DNA of 58,428 bases from Mesostigma viride. Its lineage: Eukaryota; Streptophyta; Mesostigmatophyceae; Mesostigmatales; Mesostigmataceae. Of this stretch, positions 1-22,235 are shown in pieces (the stretch's first letter is position 1; each line of letters starts with the position of its first letter). Made by a program: the position numbers and the translations under genes. The stretch spans positions 112,501-170,928 of the forward strand of contig RPFO01002279.1 in assembly GCA_009746045.1 (NCBI GenBank), given 5' to 3'. Below the pieces are notes generated by a model that saw nothing but the letters and a program-made list of their open reading frames with translations, did not search any database and was not told where the DNA came from.

Positions 1-915
1 GGGGGGTAAAGGGGGGTAAGGGGGTAAGGGGGAAGGGGGGGGGGAGAAGGGGGGGGGGGGAGGGGGGGGGAGAAGGCGGGGGGTTAAGGGGGGGTTAAGG
101 GGGGTTTAGGGGGGTTAAGGGGGGTAAAAGATAAGGCAAGCAAGACAAAGGTGAGTACGAGGAGCGGGTGTTAAACACGGTGCTTGCCTGTTGTTTTCGC
201 CATGAGAGGGGGAGGTGGTTGCCATTGGGGAGGGGGGAGTGGGGGGGGACGCCACGGGTGGGGGAGGTGTTTGCCATGGGTGAGTGCGATGAAAGAGTAG
301 AAAGAAAGAAAGGGTCCAAGGGAGACAGACATGTGTGGAAGCGGCGGGCAAGAGGCGGAGTTTCGCCGGGGGAAAGGGGCGGGGGGAGGTGTGCAGTCGC
401 AAGGAAGGGAGATCCGAAGAAAGGGCGGGCGAGAAAAAGGATGCGCCAGAGAGCAACTAATGGAAAAAAGGCTGTGGAGAAACGACGACGAGCAAACAAG
501 GATGTGCACAAGAAAGAAGAGCAAGAGACATGCGTGTTAACCATTGCGCGTCGACACACACAGCTTGCCTGTAAGCGGGAAGGCGGGGGGGGGGGGGGGG
601 GAAGAAGGGAGAGTGTGCCAGCTGTAAGCATGAGCGGAACTCTTAACCATGGTGAACTAGAAACGGGCATCTTGACCAGGTCGGCTGGTTTCATCTCGCT
701 TAGCGTCTCGCTTGGCCAGGTCCATGATATCGTACTAACCCAGTAGGATATTAAGGTGTGAGCCAAACTAGAGCCTAACTAGCGCCTAGCAAGAGTCGAG
801 CGAGAACCTGCGTAGAGTCTAACGACAGTCAAACTAGAGCCTAGCTAGAGTCTAACTAGAGTGTGACTAGAGCCTAACGAGAGCCTAACCAGAGCCTGAG
901 TATAGAGTAACAAGG
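1..915. other. Repeat-rich DNA 3' of the HisKA exon, no exon assigned
   Basis: Positions 1-130 are runs of G broken by TAA, TTAA or AGAA, strongly G-quadruplex-prone. 170-620 is purine-rich and contains only low-complexity open frames. Around 717-745 a minus-strand stretch reads DIMDLAKR, resembling the end of the HisKA exon (DIVDLTK). I treat that as a decayed copy, not as an exon. The next kinase exon (N-box and ATPase) was not found here. Confidence 0.5.
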
Positions 916-1046
916 AGCGCCATGCCTACTGGTCCCATGAGGTCGATCTAACTAGACTAGCAAGGCCTATCTAGACTAGCAAGGTCTATCTAGACTAACA
1001 AGGCCTAACTAGACTAACAAGGCCTAACTAGAGTAGCAAGGAGCAC
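770..1046. repeat. Degenerate CTAACTAGAGC / CTAGACTAGCAAGG tandem repeat
   Basis: Imperfect 11-20 bp units built on CTAACTAGAG and TCTAGACTAGCAAGGCC are repeated more than ten times between the HisKA exon donor and position 770. They form part of the downstream intron. Confidence 0.75.
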
Positions 1047-1055
1047 GATGCCTAC

Positions 1056-11865
<10,810 letters not shown>

Positions 11866-13352
11866 CTAAGGCTTCTGGCCAAAATCAAACATCTGTGCTG
11901 GCCACAAGTTAAACTAGGAACCCAACAGTAGCACTTGTTTTCAGCAAGTTCGCCGGGTAAGGGTATTAAAGTCAAAGCACGCCATTGGCGGGCCATCTAG
12001 CATAACTTCTCGCATGTTGTGTCTCGTGTTTTTTGCTGTGATTATGGGTGCAAGCCTCGCCCAGCCCAGGCTAGCACGGAAGTCGGCGGCATTTACGCAA
12101 GTTGGCTTTCTTCGGCCGCCACATCGTCACGGCGATAAAATTATATAGCGCCTAGCTATGGATGCTCGTCCTGTCACCCAACTTCCTGGAAACCGATTGC
12201 CCGCAAAAAATGCGTAAATCTGGGTGGCGCCTGTACCGCACTAACCCAGTCTTAAATGTTCAGCGTTCGGAATGTAGCACTGCGCAGTAATCTTCCTAGT
12301 TTGCCGGCATTTTTAGTATTTCGATTATTGCGCGCTGCCTCGTCAGGATGATTGGACAACAGATACGTTCCTCCCGCAGGAACAAAAACGCACGTGGAAA
12401 CCAATCAATTCAGTGTCAGTGTAGATGACCTGCCACGGCCTGCCGTAACCTGAGACCGGGTGGGATCGCCCCAGTCTGGATCCCTGGCCGGATCGCACCC
12501 ACTGCGAGGCTTGGTTACATCCGGAAACGGATCTGGAAAAGTCTGGAAATTGGAGATATTGGATGGCATCTCATTGGTCATCCGGACATCTCATCTTGGA
12601 TGTCCGGTTCGATTGCGAGCCATCAAAATGTTTGACGGAAGAATCGCAGCACCGCTTTTCACACACCAACCGTAAGCTGCTGCCTGGTCAGGCGGACACT
12701 CAGCCGGCCCCGCGCACACTAGCGGGAGCTTGACCGTTGGGAAGATCTGTAACGTTCAGCTCGGATTCGGGTTGTGACGATAAAAATTGACGAGCTGCAG
12801 TTTCGAGGAACAACTGCTGCAATTTGCAAATCGCTGCATCCAGGCTGCACGTACAGTGAATGAGTTTTTACCAGTCCAGTGTACATATAATTGTAGCGAG
12901 GCCTGCGGAGGCGAGGGCAGGTTACGGACTTAATACGGTGCAGCAAATATTTCTCAGTGAGTCCATCAGAGTCCATCAGGCTCCGACAGGATCCAGCTGT
13001 CTGACTGACTGAGACTGACTACTGACCGACATATTTGTGTGTCAACTCTGGATCAACTGATCATAATGAATTGTCAGTCAGTCTTGATCGGTCAGCCAAC
13101 TCATCTCAACGCCGGTATCCGACAGTTATCGTGAGTTGTGCCGAAGTCAATAGCAAATACACTAAATTAAATTAATTTAAAATTTCAGAAAATGTTTTTC
13201 TGGCATATCATTGGGCGCACGTGGAGGCTGGCATACAGGTATGACGCATGACATTCTTAGTTTTTCAGATTTTTTGCTGTCAATTTTCCGTTAAGAAGTC
13301 TTCTCCAGGAACGTTTTATTGACCTCCGTCGCAGCCTTGAATTACTACAGTC
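11866..13352. other. Flanking DNA upstream of the histidine kinase gene
   Basis: Presumed promoter side of the minus-strand kinase gene. Short open frames (for example 12719-12976 minus) have no recognisable content. Around 12970-13085 GACTGACTGAGACTGACTAC-type repeats occur. No TATA box or named regulatory site can be supported. Confidence 0.4.
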
Positions 13353-13425
13353 ATTACCGCGTTAAGTTGCGATCGACGCCAAAAATTCGGCGTCGCAACT
13401 TGACGCGGTAACGCAACTTAACGGT
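13353..13425. mobile_element. Small inverted-repeat element, MITE-like, copy A
   Basis: The left arm is ATTACCGCGTTAAGTTGCG; the right arm is its near-perfect reverse complement (CGCAACTTGACGCGGTAA), followed by a further CGCAACTTAACGG. The same termini bound a 115-bp element at 43249-43363. It is non-coding and strongly foldable. Confidence 0.6.
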
Positions 13426-13664
13426 AGAATTAGGCTAGCATCCCACCCCCTCCTCCTCTCACGGACTTTTATACGGCATTCGACAGCTCTCGTCAAGCCC
13501 GATCCAGCTGCAACATGATCAAAGCCATCCCAAGTCCATTTTCCTGTTTTTCCATACCAGTGAGGTATCTTTTCATGATTTTTGTGAGAAAGGCGGCGGG
13601 CCGTGGCCCGGCTGCCGCTATACGGGCGCTCACTAGCCACGTCGGGTGCAGCGAGCCCTGCCGG

Positions 13665-14444
13665 TGTAACGACTAAAAATGATCATCAACATCATCCACA
13701 GTCCAATATGAAAGATCTTTTACCTGGGTTGCTTTCCTGAGTCGCAGAACTTCAAGTATCCGAGCAACGTTGAGATGGAGATTCCACAGCACGTGATTTA
13801 GGGAATCACAACCCCTTGTAGACACAAAGACAAGCTCGTGTATAGACGACCTCTGTGGAACTGAAGGACGTCTATAGCCAAGGGGCTCTTCTGGATGGAC
13901 AACAAAGACAAGCTTTATTATACCATGGTGAATCAAAACCAACGTAGCAACAATGGCGACCCCACGTCCTTGATATCGACGTGCTTGTCGAACTTGCTCC
14001 AACCTTAGCCTGAAGAGAACCAATCAGAACCATGGAATCCTATACAAGATCTTCGTATCCATCCTAGTCACACAAAACAGAACAACACCACACACAGCCT
14101 GGCAGAATCTTTCCATGAGATCCTAAATCTGTCGTGAGCACTGAAGTCCCAAAGGAGCATTTAAGACTCAATAGTACCAACTAACAAACTACAACCCCAC
14201 GTGGATCAGGCCACGACCAATGAGGGCTCCTATCAGTAGTATCAGCCAACAAACTACAACCCTACGTGGATCAGGCCACGACCAATGAGGGTTCCTATCA
14301 GTTGGCTGACAAAGTATCAACTCCAAGTACCGTCGTCTTAGAAACCTCATAACTTCAATCAATACTGATCCAAAAGTCCTCGAATAAAAGCCAAACATTC
14401 ACAAAACAAAGGATGTAACAACAAAGTCATTTTTGCTTGTTACA
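13665..14444 (-). repeat. Element 1 LTR (3' in element orientation)
   Basis: 780 bp, TGTAACGACT...GCTTGTTACA, matching 41975-42753. Differences I see: G/A at about 13790, C/A at about 13890, A/G at about 14330 and a small indel at about 14352. It contains the same internal duplication at about 14178-14308. Confidence 0.95.
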
Positions 14445-15063
14445 TATCTCCCCCTCAAAACTGGACCTCCCAGGTCCAATAGCCAACTCTTGAAGGCAGA
14501 GGAACATTGAACAGAAATCCACCATCTCTTGGGAAAAGCAGATGGGTTTTTACATCCCTGAAGACAGGGCCTCCTATCTCATAACATCTAGTCACAGGTC
14601 TCTACAGCAAACAAGTCACTACCTTATCTACTATAAAGCCAGATAAACACTTCTCATAATACAAGGTCTTCCATTCAGCATCCTGGAACCTGGAACTCTG
14701 GACTGGAACATCAGAACTGGACTGGAGCCCCCCCCCATCATCCATCCTGGAATCCCCCCCTCACACCACAATCCAAAGCACCTTCCATGCTCTTCCCCCA
14801 TCCTTCCCCATCCTCTTCCTGCACAGCTCTGTTCTTCACAGGCTATACCAATCCCCATTCACACCATCCTTGCCCCTGGTCCCAAACAAGGGAAACTGCT
14901 CCACCATGTGAACCAAGTCTGGCCAGTTCCTGCTGACCTGCAGCACCATGCACGTCTCTGCAGCCCCTGCTGCCATCTAGGCAACATAACGCAGGCATGT
15001 CCCTGGGTAAGAGAGAAGCACCACAGACTGGCTCTCAGGATCCATCACCCAAGTAGAAGATGT
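14445..15063 (-). other. Element 1 3' internal region and polypurine tract
   Basis: On the minus strand TTTTGAGGGGGAGATA (14460-14445) abuts the 3' LTR and is the polypurine tract priming plus-strand synthesis. The rest, up to the DNA transposon at 15064, is the end of the broken 3' ORF and untranslated sequence, with no long frame. Confidence 0.75.
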
Positions 15064-15095
15064 CCCTGCCAGCCGTTAAGAATGTACTCCAGCAC

Positions 15096-15720
15096 AAGTA
15101 CATTTTGAGTTTTTCCAAGTTTCTTGTTTTTTGCTTGTTGCAAGTTCAGTTTTGCATAAAAAGTGTCCCCATAGCCCCTGGATCTCATCTGGAGGTAGTT
15201 GAACTAGTATATGCTACAATATACTAGGTTGTACTATTTTCTACTACATTTATACTATAATGTACTAAATTGAACTACATCTGAACTATGTGTAACTGTG
15301 ATTGATGCCCCTGTAACGTCTCCCAATGCTCAATAACAGGTCTGGCCACCATTGGTGACCTCCTAGAGCCATTCACAGCTGCATTTCGTGGATCACCGCA
15401 CAAAAAAAAAATGTTTTACTTAGCCCTATCAACACGGGAATGAGGGCTTTGGTGTGCAAACATGCATGTGTGCTAAAAATTGGACATTCTGACACTGCGC
15501 GAGAGTCTGGTAATACTTAAGCACTTCAGGTCATGATCGAAGTATAGAATGAACTGATGCAAGCAATCAAGCATTATGCAAGGAATGGAATGCTGCAATG
15601 AATTTTAGCAGTAATACTTGCAACTAGGGAACACACGATAAAGTCACGAATCTGACATGCATTGTGCCGTCATGGCACATGCATGAACATGTACACGAAC
15701 AGAGGATCACGCGGACGCCC
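15096..15720. other. Left subterminal region of the TIR transposon
   Basis: Non-coding. Starts with AAGTACATTTTG, the inverse of the CAAAATGTACTT motif that recurs in the hairpin and at the right end. AT-rich, with repeated TACTATA/ACTACAT words at 15200-15300. No gene seen. Confidence 0.45.
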
Positions 15721-15878
15721 ACGTGCACGCGCATGGCAATCCCCATGCCCCCCCCCCCCACACACACACACAAGCCCCAACTCCAAACATTGCACCAATG
15801 ACCCACCCACCCAAACCCAACCCCAGCCCCCCTGACCCCCCCAACGCCCATGAACACGCCCATGCCCCGCCCCCCCCC

Positions 15879-16078
15879 CGCCCCCGCCCCCCCCCGGCCC
15901 CGCCCCCGCCCCGCCCCCGCCCCCGCCCCCGCCCCCGCCCCCGCCCCCGCCCCCGCCCCCGCCCCCCCGCCCCGCCCCGCCCCGCCCCCGCCCCGCCCCC
16001 GCCCCCGCCCCGCCCCCGCCCCCGCCCCCGCCCCCGCCCCCGCCCCCGCCCCCGCCCATGCCCATGCCCCTGCCCCCG
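15879..16078. repeat. (CCCCCG)n array
   Basis: A C-rich hexamer array with register slips, merging into the CCCACG array. All six frames stay open over it, so long Pro/Arg/Gly-rich frames here are artefacts. Confidence 0.92.
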
Positions 16079-16082
16079 CACC

Positions 16083-16625
16083 CGCCCATTCTCACCCATG
16101 CCCACGCACACGCCCACGCCCACGCCCATGCCCACGCCCACGCCCACGCCCACGCCCACGCCCACGCCCACGCCCACGCCCACGCCCACGCCCACGCCCA
16201 CGCCCACGCCCACGCCCACGCCCACGCCCACGCCCACGCCCACGCCCACGCCCACGCCCACGCCCACGCCCACGCCCACGCCCACGCCCACGCCCACGCC
16301 CACGCCCACACCCACACCCACGCCCACGCCCACACCCACACCCACGCCCACGCCCACGCCCACGCCCACGCCCACGCCCACGCCCACGCCTACGCCCACG
16401 CCCACGCCCACGCCCACGCCCACGCCCATGCCCACGCCCACGCCCACGCCCACGCCCACGCCCACGCCCACGCCCACGCCCACGCCCACGCCCACGCCCA
16501 CGCCCACGCCCACGCCCACGCCCACGCCCACGCCCACGCCCACACCCACGCCCACGCCCACGCCCACGCCCGCGCCCATGCCCACGCTCACGCCCACGCC
16601 CACGCCCACGCCCGCGCCTGCGCCC
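16083..16625. repeat. (CCCACG)n hexamer satellite
   Basis: About 90 copies of CCCACG with occasional ACACCC and ATG variants. The hexamer length keeps every frame open (poly-HisAla, ThrPro, ArgPro), which explains the long false frames on both strands. Confidence 0.96.
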
Positions 16626-16893
16626 ACCCTAGCCTCACCCCTACTCCAAGCCACAAATGCACCGTAAGCCACAGCCAGAAGTACAGCACAGCAGCGACAA
16701 TTGCAGACTTAGCCCAGACACACACCTACCCACGTCAATGCCCCTGCCCAGAGACTCGCGGCCTCATCCCACCCCCCTGCACGAACAGTTCCCAAACAAA
16801 AGAAAAGGCAAACAAAAGGAACAAGAGTAGCAAGCTGCATTGCGAGCACATATGCCAGTTCTGGTGCACATGCCAGGCCGAAAGCAACTCATG
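16626..16893. other. Spacer between hexamer satellites
   Basis: Unique-looking sequence with no gene recognised. Confidence 0.4.
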
Positions 16894-17192
16894 ATTGCCC
16901 CTGCCCCTGCCCCTGCCCCTGCCCCTGCCCCTGCCCCTGCCCCTGCCCCTGCCCCTGCCCCTGCCCCTGCCCCTGCCCCTGCCCCTGCCCCTGCCCCTGC
17001 CCCTGCCCCTGCCCCTGCCCCTGCCCCTGCCCCTGCCCCTGCCCCTGCCCCTGCCCCTGCCCCTGCCCCTGCCCCTGCCCCTGCCCCTGCCCCTGCCCCT
17101 GCCCCTGCCCCTGCCCCTGCCCCTGCCCCTGCCCCTGCCCCTGCCCCTGCCCCTGCCCCTGCCCCTGCCCCTGCTCCTGCCCCTGCCATCAC
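16894..17192. repeat. (CCCCTG)n hexamer satellite
   Basis: About 49 nearly perfect copies of CCCCTG, with a single CTCCTG variant near the end. Confidence 0.97.
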
Positions 17193-18240
17193 CATTCTAA
17201 CCACCACACATTACGAAAAGCAAGAAGAAATATAATAATAAGAAGAAATAATAATAATAAACAAGCACAAAGTTGACTGCACATGCGACTGTACCAGTAG
17301 GCACGTAGCAAATTTTAGCTGCAGCTTCAATTTCAACTTCATTGCAATTGCAAGTGTGACTGCATGTGTAATTGCACTACCAATGCCTAATGCCCACTGC
17401 ATGTGCCCAGTGCGAATGCAATTCAAAAGCAACATGCAATCGAAATTACAGCTGAAGCCGGCTATTAACAAAGATATTTAAAGCAGTTGTTAACTACAGA
17501 GACCCAATGAAAATGCAAATGCAATGAAAAAGCAACAGAAGTTGAAGCCACTGCCACTCTACCTGCCGACAGTAACACCACCGCCAGCACCCACTCATAT
17601 CCCAACGACAAGGAAATAGAATTGCCCAAAGCCAGACATACATTGGGACGCATAAGCAAACGGCAACGCAAGCGCACATGCAAATGTATACGCAAAGGCA
17701 AAGGCAAAGGCAAACGCAAACGCAAACGCAAACGCAAACGCAAGCTTGTCATGTACCTACGCTTAACTGCAAACGCAAACTGTGCACGAAGCAAAAAGAT
17801 TGGATGGCCAAGATCATGGCAAATACGAGGGCCGAAAACAATCCAACTTCATCTAAATGTCCGAAATCCTCACGACGTTTCGATGCGCGCTTGAATGTCG
17901 AAGGCCTGCGCCGATTATCGATCATAAGTCGAATGTGTAATTGTCGGCTTATGAGAACTGCTTTGCGACAGTATCACGTCAGGCCGTTCCTGTGCAGCCA
18001 TTTTCCCTGTGCAGCGGGTGGACAACGTTCACTTTCCGCATTATTCATGGCTATCGAAGTTAATTCTTACCGACCCCGGCTGCCATGGCCACTGGCCACG
18101 CATATCAAGTTCAGGTATTCCCGACCTGTAGCGCAGCAGATTTCTGTCGGAAGGCATCCTAAGCATCGTGATAAAAGAAATCCGAACAATAGACATTCAT
18201 GCTGCATCTAAGGACATTATGGCATTTGTATATACTGCAA
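17193..18240. other. Transposon interior, no gene assigned
   Basis: Contains TAATAA/AAGAAG words (17230-17265), GCAATTGCA-type degenerate words (17330-17450) and a GCAAACGCAAACGCAAACGC array (about 17690-17745). An open frame at 17678-18211 (plus) has no recognisable content beyond the repeat-encoded start. Confidence 0.4.
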
Positions 18241-18368
18241 GTACATGTATCGACATTGCCGTGATTGCTAACCCCGACTCACCATGAACAGGAACTTTCC
18301 CTCTGCCTCCATGAAATGTACTTCGTGAAATGTACTGTAATACATATGATGTACTACGATGATAATCA

Positions 18369-18983
18369 TCCCAGCAAAGCCATAGCACACCTTCCGTTTC
18401 GACCGCCATGTCGGCCACTAGTCCGGATAGCTCAATGTGCACCTGACCTTGACACTAATCGCACAAACAGCCACAATTTTGCAAGCAAGAAGACATGGCT
18501 ACCTCGGCATTTCATGAAATGTACTTCGTGAAATGCATTTCGTGAAATGTACTAAGGAACGTGATTGGCCGGCGTTCGCTCGCCAAATCTCGCAAAATGT
18601 ACTAAGGCACGTGATTGGTCCCGCAAAATGTACTAAGGAACGTGATTGGCCGGCGAAGATTCTGTTTGCTGCAATTAAAATTCCCTACAGAATCTTCGCC
18701 GGCCAATCACGTTCCTTAGTACATTTTGCGGGACCAATCACGTGCCTTAGTACATTTTGCGAGATTTGGCGAGCGAACGCCGGCCAATCACGTTCCTTAG
18801 TACATTTCACGAAATGCATTTCACGAAGTACATTTCATGAAATGCCGAGGTAGCCATGTCTTCTTGCTTGCAAAATTGTGGCTGTTTGTGCGATTAGTGT
18901 CAAGGTCAGGTGCACATTGAGCTATCCGGACTAGTGGCCGACATGGCGGTCGAAACGGAAGGTGTGCTATGGCTTTGCTGGGA
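18369..18983. repeat. Perfect inverted repeat, 297-bp arms, 21-bp loop
   Basis: The arms 18369-18665 and 18687-18983 are reverse complements with no mismatch that I can find, around a loop starting TTGCTGCAATT. The arms contain repeats of AAATGTACTT and of AAGGAACGTGATTGGCCGGC. The right arm includes the first codons of the downstream coding region (ATG at 18942), so the left arm is its antisense. Confidence 0.92.
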
Positions 18984-19567
18984 CATAATCGTGGCTATCT
19001 GCTTCCTGGCTTTCGCTATCATGGTGATGGGACACCATGGGAAGCGCAAGTTCGCAGCCATAGTGCTAAGCGGCAGCACCCATGCCGGCAGCCTAGTGAC
19101 CGACGAGACGTTCGACTGTAAGTGCGGCCACGAGTGCATGAAGCCCATTAGAATATCACATCTCCAGGCATTGCGAAGCGCCTGGTTTTCGCCCGGGCGG
19201 AAGCAAGAGGACAGGAAGGCGGCGATAAAGCAGCAGCTGCACCAGGGGGGGTACGACGCCATAACCACGATGTCGTCATCTACTCGTCACAAGTTCGTTC
19301 ATGGCGCTGGTTTTCGGTTCGTTCTCGACGGGGGAGTCAAGGATATGAACATAGGGTTTGTGACCCCTTTTCACTTTCGCGTTTCACTTTCGAGGCGGCC
19401 TTCAGGCACTGCCTGAAAATTAGCAACCACGTTTGGAACTCTTCGGACCACCTGTGAAACTAATCACATTTGATGATGTGCTGGCGGGCCTGGGCATCGC
19501 ATTTGAGCATTACTTCGAGCAGGGCTCAACAAGCTCGATTCGCCAACTCAACCCGAAGAAGCCCTAA
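18942..19567 (+). CDS. Transposon-encoded protein, Cys-rich N-terminal part (frame breaks)
   Basis: Starts MAVETEGVLWLCWD inside the right hairpin arm. It continues with FDCKCGHECMKPIRISHLQA, then HQGGYDAITTMSSSTRHKF and GFRFVLDGGVKDMNIGF. After one-base shifts at about 19370 and 19470 it reads AAFRHCLKISNHVWNSSDHL and ITFDDVLAGLGIAFEHYFEQ, to a TAA at 19565. The CxCxxxC cluster followed by a C/H-x-x-F-x-x-L-x-I-S-N-like segment resembles the region N-terminal to DDE domains in some transposon proteins of other eukaryotes, an impression I could not test. A GTAAGA donor lies 7 bp after the stop. Confidence 0.45.
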
Positions 19568-19845
19568 GCTGCGGTAAGACATATATTTGTGTGGATGGCT
19601 CTTGATATCATGCTGAATTTCTAGTCTTCTCTAGGTGGACAGTTCATGTGCAGCCATACAGGTCATCCATGTGTGTTTTAACCATGTTGCATGTGCCACA
19701 GATATTATGAGCAGTATTTACTAAGTGTGCTGGAGTCGTTGTTGCATGCTTGTTGTATTTCACAGTTCACGCCTGCATGAACGCATCGTTGATACTAATG
19801 ATTATTCATATTGCATGACTGTTCTATTGGGGACGCCGCGCTTGA

Positions 19846-21600
19846 TGTCACAACGTGGCCGAAAGGGTGCATCCACCGCGACGGCCGGTGGGTGAAATCG
19901 ATGGACGCATTTCCGAAGAAGCCAGCCGCGGGCCACACCCATGGCGCGGGCGGGGCGCGGGCGGGGGCGGGGGCGGGGGAGAAGGCGCGGGTGCGGGCGC
20001 GGGCGCCACCCAAGACGCGGGCGCGGGCGCGGGCCCGGGCGGGCGGGGCGGGGGCGGGGGCGCAGGCGCCGGCGCGGGTGCGGGCGCGGGCGCCACCCAA
20101 GGCGCGCGCGCGGGCGCGGGCGGGGGTGGGGGCGCAGGCGCCGGCGCGGGTGCGGGCGCGGGCGCCACCGCCGACTTGGATGATGAGCCAGCAACCGAAG
20201 CCGAGAGGGAGAGGCACCGCTCTTCGAAGGTGTTCGATCTCGAAGTGTTTTGGGGCCCGGATATGACCGTGTATGTCCGCTGGCGCCTAGCCGCATCGGA
20301 GACGTTGGTAAATGCACCGGTGAACAAGTGGCAGCCCACAGGGCCTAATGGCGAGGCTTGTGACGGGGTCACGCCCATTGGGTACACCCCGCAGGGAGAT
20401 CCTGTCTATGGGTGCCTCCTCATAGAGCGTGGCAAGGCCCCCAAAGGAAGTCCTGGTCTAGTGCCGCTTTTTGAATGGGACGAGGGCGGTGCCAGGAGAT
20501 GTACCTGCGCTAGCCTTCACAGCCTTTTTCCTGACATCGTCGCCGCTGAGAAGCAGCAGTTGCTGGACGGATGGATTGAGCAGGTGCCAAAGTCCGTGGA
20601 GGATGTGCGTGCCAACAACGAGAATCTGTTCGACATCATGGAGCAAAAGCTCAAAGAGAAGCGTGAACTGCAAGCGAACAAGGCGGTACCCTTACCGCTG
20701 CGATCTGCAGGCGACCAGTCGGTTGCGCGGGCAACACGAGCACTGAGGCTGCCCATAAAACAAGTAATCTCACACGTCGCTTGCCCTGCCCGCGAGATTC
20801 AAGCGCAGATCAACCGCGCATGTGCGCCCGCTGCGCGAGGGAGCACATCAACGGCAACGCCCGCTTTGCGCACACTGATTTCCGGCAGGCACACCTTCAA
20901 GGTGAATGGAAGCCTCATACGACGCAGCGACCTACTCGTTGTTAAGCGGCCAGCCGTCACCTGCGGGCAGGGAATGCCGTGGGCACCACACATGCTGGTG
21001 AAGGTCCTTGATCTGGAAGGCGATCGCACGGAGCGTGACAGCATTGTCGCCTCTCCTTACTACGCACCGTCGTGGACGGGCCAGTTTTCTAGAGTGACAT
21101 TAGGTGGCGGCAGCGCAGGGATGACGGTCCCCATTTCTGATGTACACCTGCAGCACTGGACAGTGGGCGGTACGGCAGAGGTGCACCAGCCTGAGCTGAT
21201 CAGTACCGGCAAACTGTCAGCTGCCACGGTGGCGGCGTTGAAAGAGCACCCGCAGATTGACTTTGAGCATTACAAGACTGCCACCGCCGCCAGGGCAGCA
21301 GCAAAGGATGACTGCAATGCCTACTTTGCCGAGCATGGAGCACGTGCGCTTATCGGGATGCGCCTGTGTGCCCTGTTTCCGGGGATAGCGAGGAAGAGGG
21401 AGCGCTTCCATGGCTGGGTCACTAAGGTTCAGGAAAGGGGAGGTCACCTGCTCATCAAGGCGATGTGGGCTGATGGGCAGGACTATCATGCCCTGGCGGA
21501 GGTGACGCAGTTCGTGTGCGGCTGCCCACACCCAGTCGAGGCATTTGGCCGCGCTCGCTTCTTTCCACAGGAGCTAGGCTGGCACCGTGAACGCAGGTGA
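19846..21600 (+). CDS. Transposon-encoded protein, 581-residue open frame
   Basis: Open from just after a TGA at 19843, with no early ATG, so probably an exon joined to the region ending near 19570. The first 105 residues are a Gly/Ala repeat ([10 protein letters not shown] blocks). The rest is ordinary protein: SSKVFDLEVFWGPDMTVYVR, a helix FDIMEQKLKEKRELQ, HTFKVNGSLIRRSDLLVV, MLVKVLDLEGDRTERDSIV, and near the end IARKRERFHGWVTKVQE, LLIKAMWADGQDYHAL. The last part (F-H-G-W-V-x-K-V ... W-x-D-G-Q) has the look of a small Tudor/chromo-like barrel. No DDE or nuclease motif is seen. Function unknown. Confidence 0.5.
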   Translation, partial: CHNVAERVHPPRRPVGEIDGRISEEASRGPHPWRGRGAGGGGGGGEGAGAGAGATQDAGAGAGPGGRGGGGGAGAGAGAGAGATQGARAGAGGGGGAGAGAGAGAGATADLDDEPATEAERERHRSSKVFDLEVFWGPDMTVYVRWRLAASETLVNAPVNKWQPTGPNGEACDGVTPIGYTPQGDPVYGCLLIERGKAPKGSPGLVPLFEWDEGGARRCTCASLHSLFPDIVAAEKQQLLDGWIEQVPKSVEDVRANNENLFDIMEQKLKEKRELQANKAVPLPLRSAGDQSVARATRALRLPIKQVISHVACPAREIQAQINRACAPAARGSTSTATPALRTLISGRHTFKVNGSLIRRSDLLVVKRPAVTCGQGMPWAPHMLVKVLDLEGDRTERDSIVASPYYAPSWTGQFSRVTLGGGSAGMTVPISDVHLQHWTVGGTAEVHQPELISTGKLSAATVAALKEHPQIDFEHYKTATAARAAAKDDCNAYFAEHGARALIGMRLCALFPGIARKRERFHGWVTKVQERGGHLLIKAMWADGQDYHALAEVTQFVCGCPHPVEAFGRARFFPQELGWHRERR

Positions 21601-22235
21601 TGGCACCCACATAGACGATGCCGTCCCTGCTGTGCACAGTGACAGTGAAGGCGGGGAGGAGGAGGAAGAGGGAGAGGAAGAGGGGGAGGAAGAGGGGGAG
21701 GAGAGGGGGAGAGGGGAGGGAGAGGGGGAGGGAGAATGGGAGGGGGAGGGGGAGGAGGAAGAGGGAGAGGGAGAGGGAGAGGAGGATGCGGAATGGGAGC
21801 CGGGGATGACTGGTAGATGAGACGGTGCCATCTACCGGCGCATGGAATGAAGTGGTAGACAAGTTTACTCATGGTTGTCGGCAAGTAGAGCATGCACGCC
21901 TGGCCTAGCTGAATTTAAATCAATGAGTTGAGTTTGGAGAGGCTGCATTTTGCTTGGATGAAGAATGTGTTAGCATGGCCAAACTTTTATGGCTTGTAGC
22001 CAAATCCTCTTGGGGTATGCACAGTGTACTAGCGGTGTGCAATTGCGAGGATTCCTGTCTTGTAGCGATGTGGCCTCTCACCCTGCAGCCTGGTAGATGT
22101 GTTGGCATGCAGCCACCCATCATTGGTCATCCGATCTGGTGTGATTTGCATTTGCACACCTTGTATTAAGGCCATGATTTAATGATTGTCTTGTTATTTT
22201 TAATGTGTATATGCGAAAAGAGGCATAATATGCTC
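21601..22235. other. 3' side of the transposon gene, non-coding
   Basis: A GGAGGAAGAGGG-type purine repeat at 21650-21785 is followed by AT-richer unique sequence. Short frames only. Confidence 0.45.

Noticed and set aside
1-130. G-rich TTAAGGGGGG / TTTAGGGGGG units at the window start, telomere-like
   Set aside because: The units are irregular (GGGGGGTAA, GGGGGAAG, GGGGTTAAG) and the window continues into a gene. They look like a degenerate G-run repeat, not a telomere.
717-760. DIMDLAKRDAKRDE on the minus strand as the next kinase exon
   Set aside because: It repeats the end of the HisKA exon and does not advance into the expected next part of the kinase, so it is better explained as a decayed copy.
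15670-17235. Long Pro/Thr, His/Ala, Gly/Ala and Leu/Pro frames
   Set aside because: Produced by hexamer repeats on both strands at once; no non-repeat coding context.
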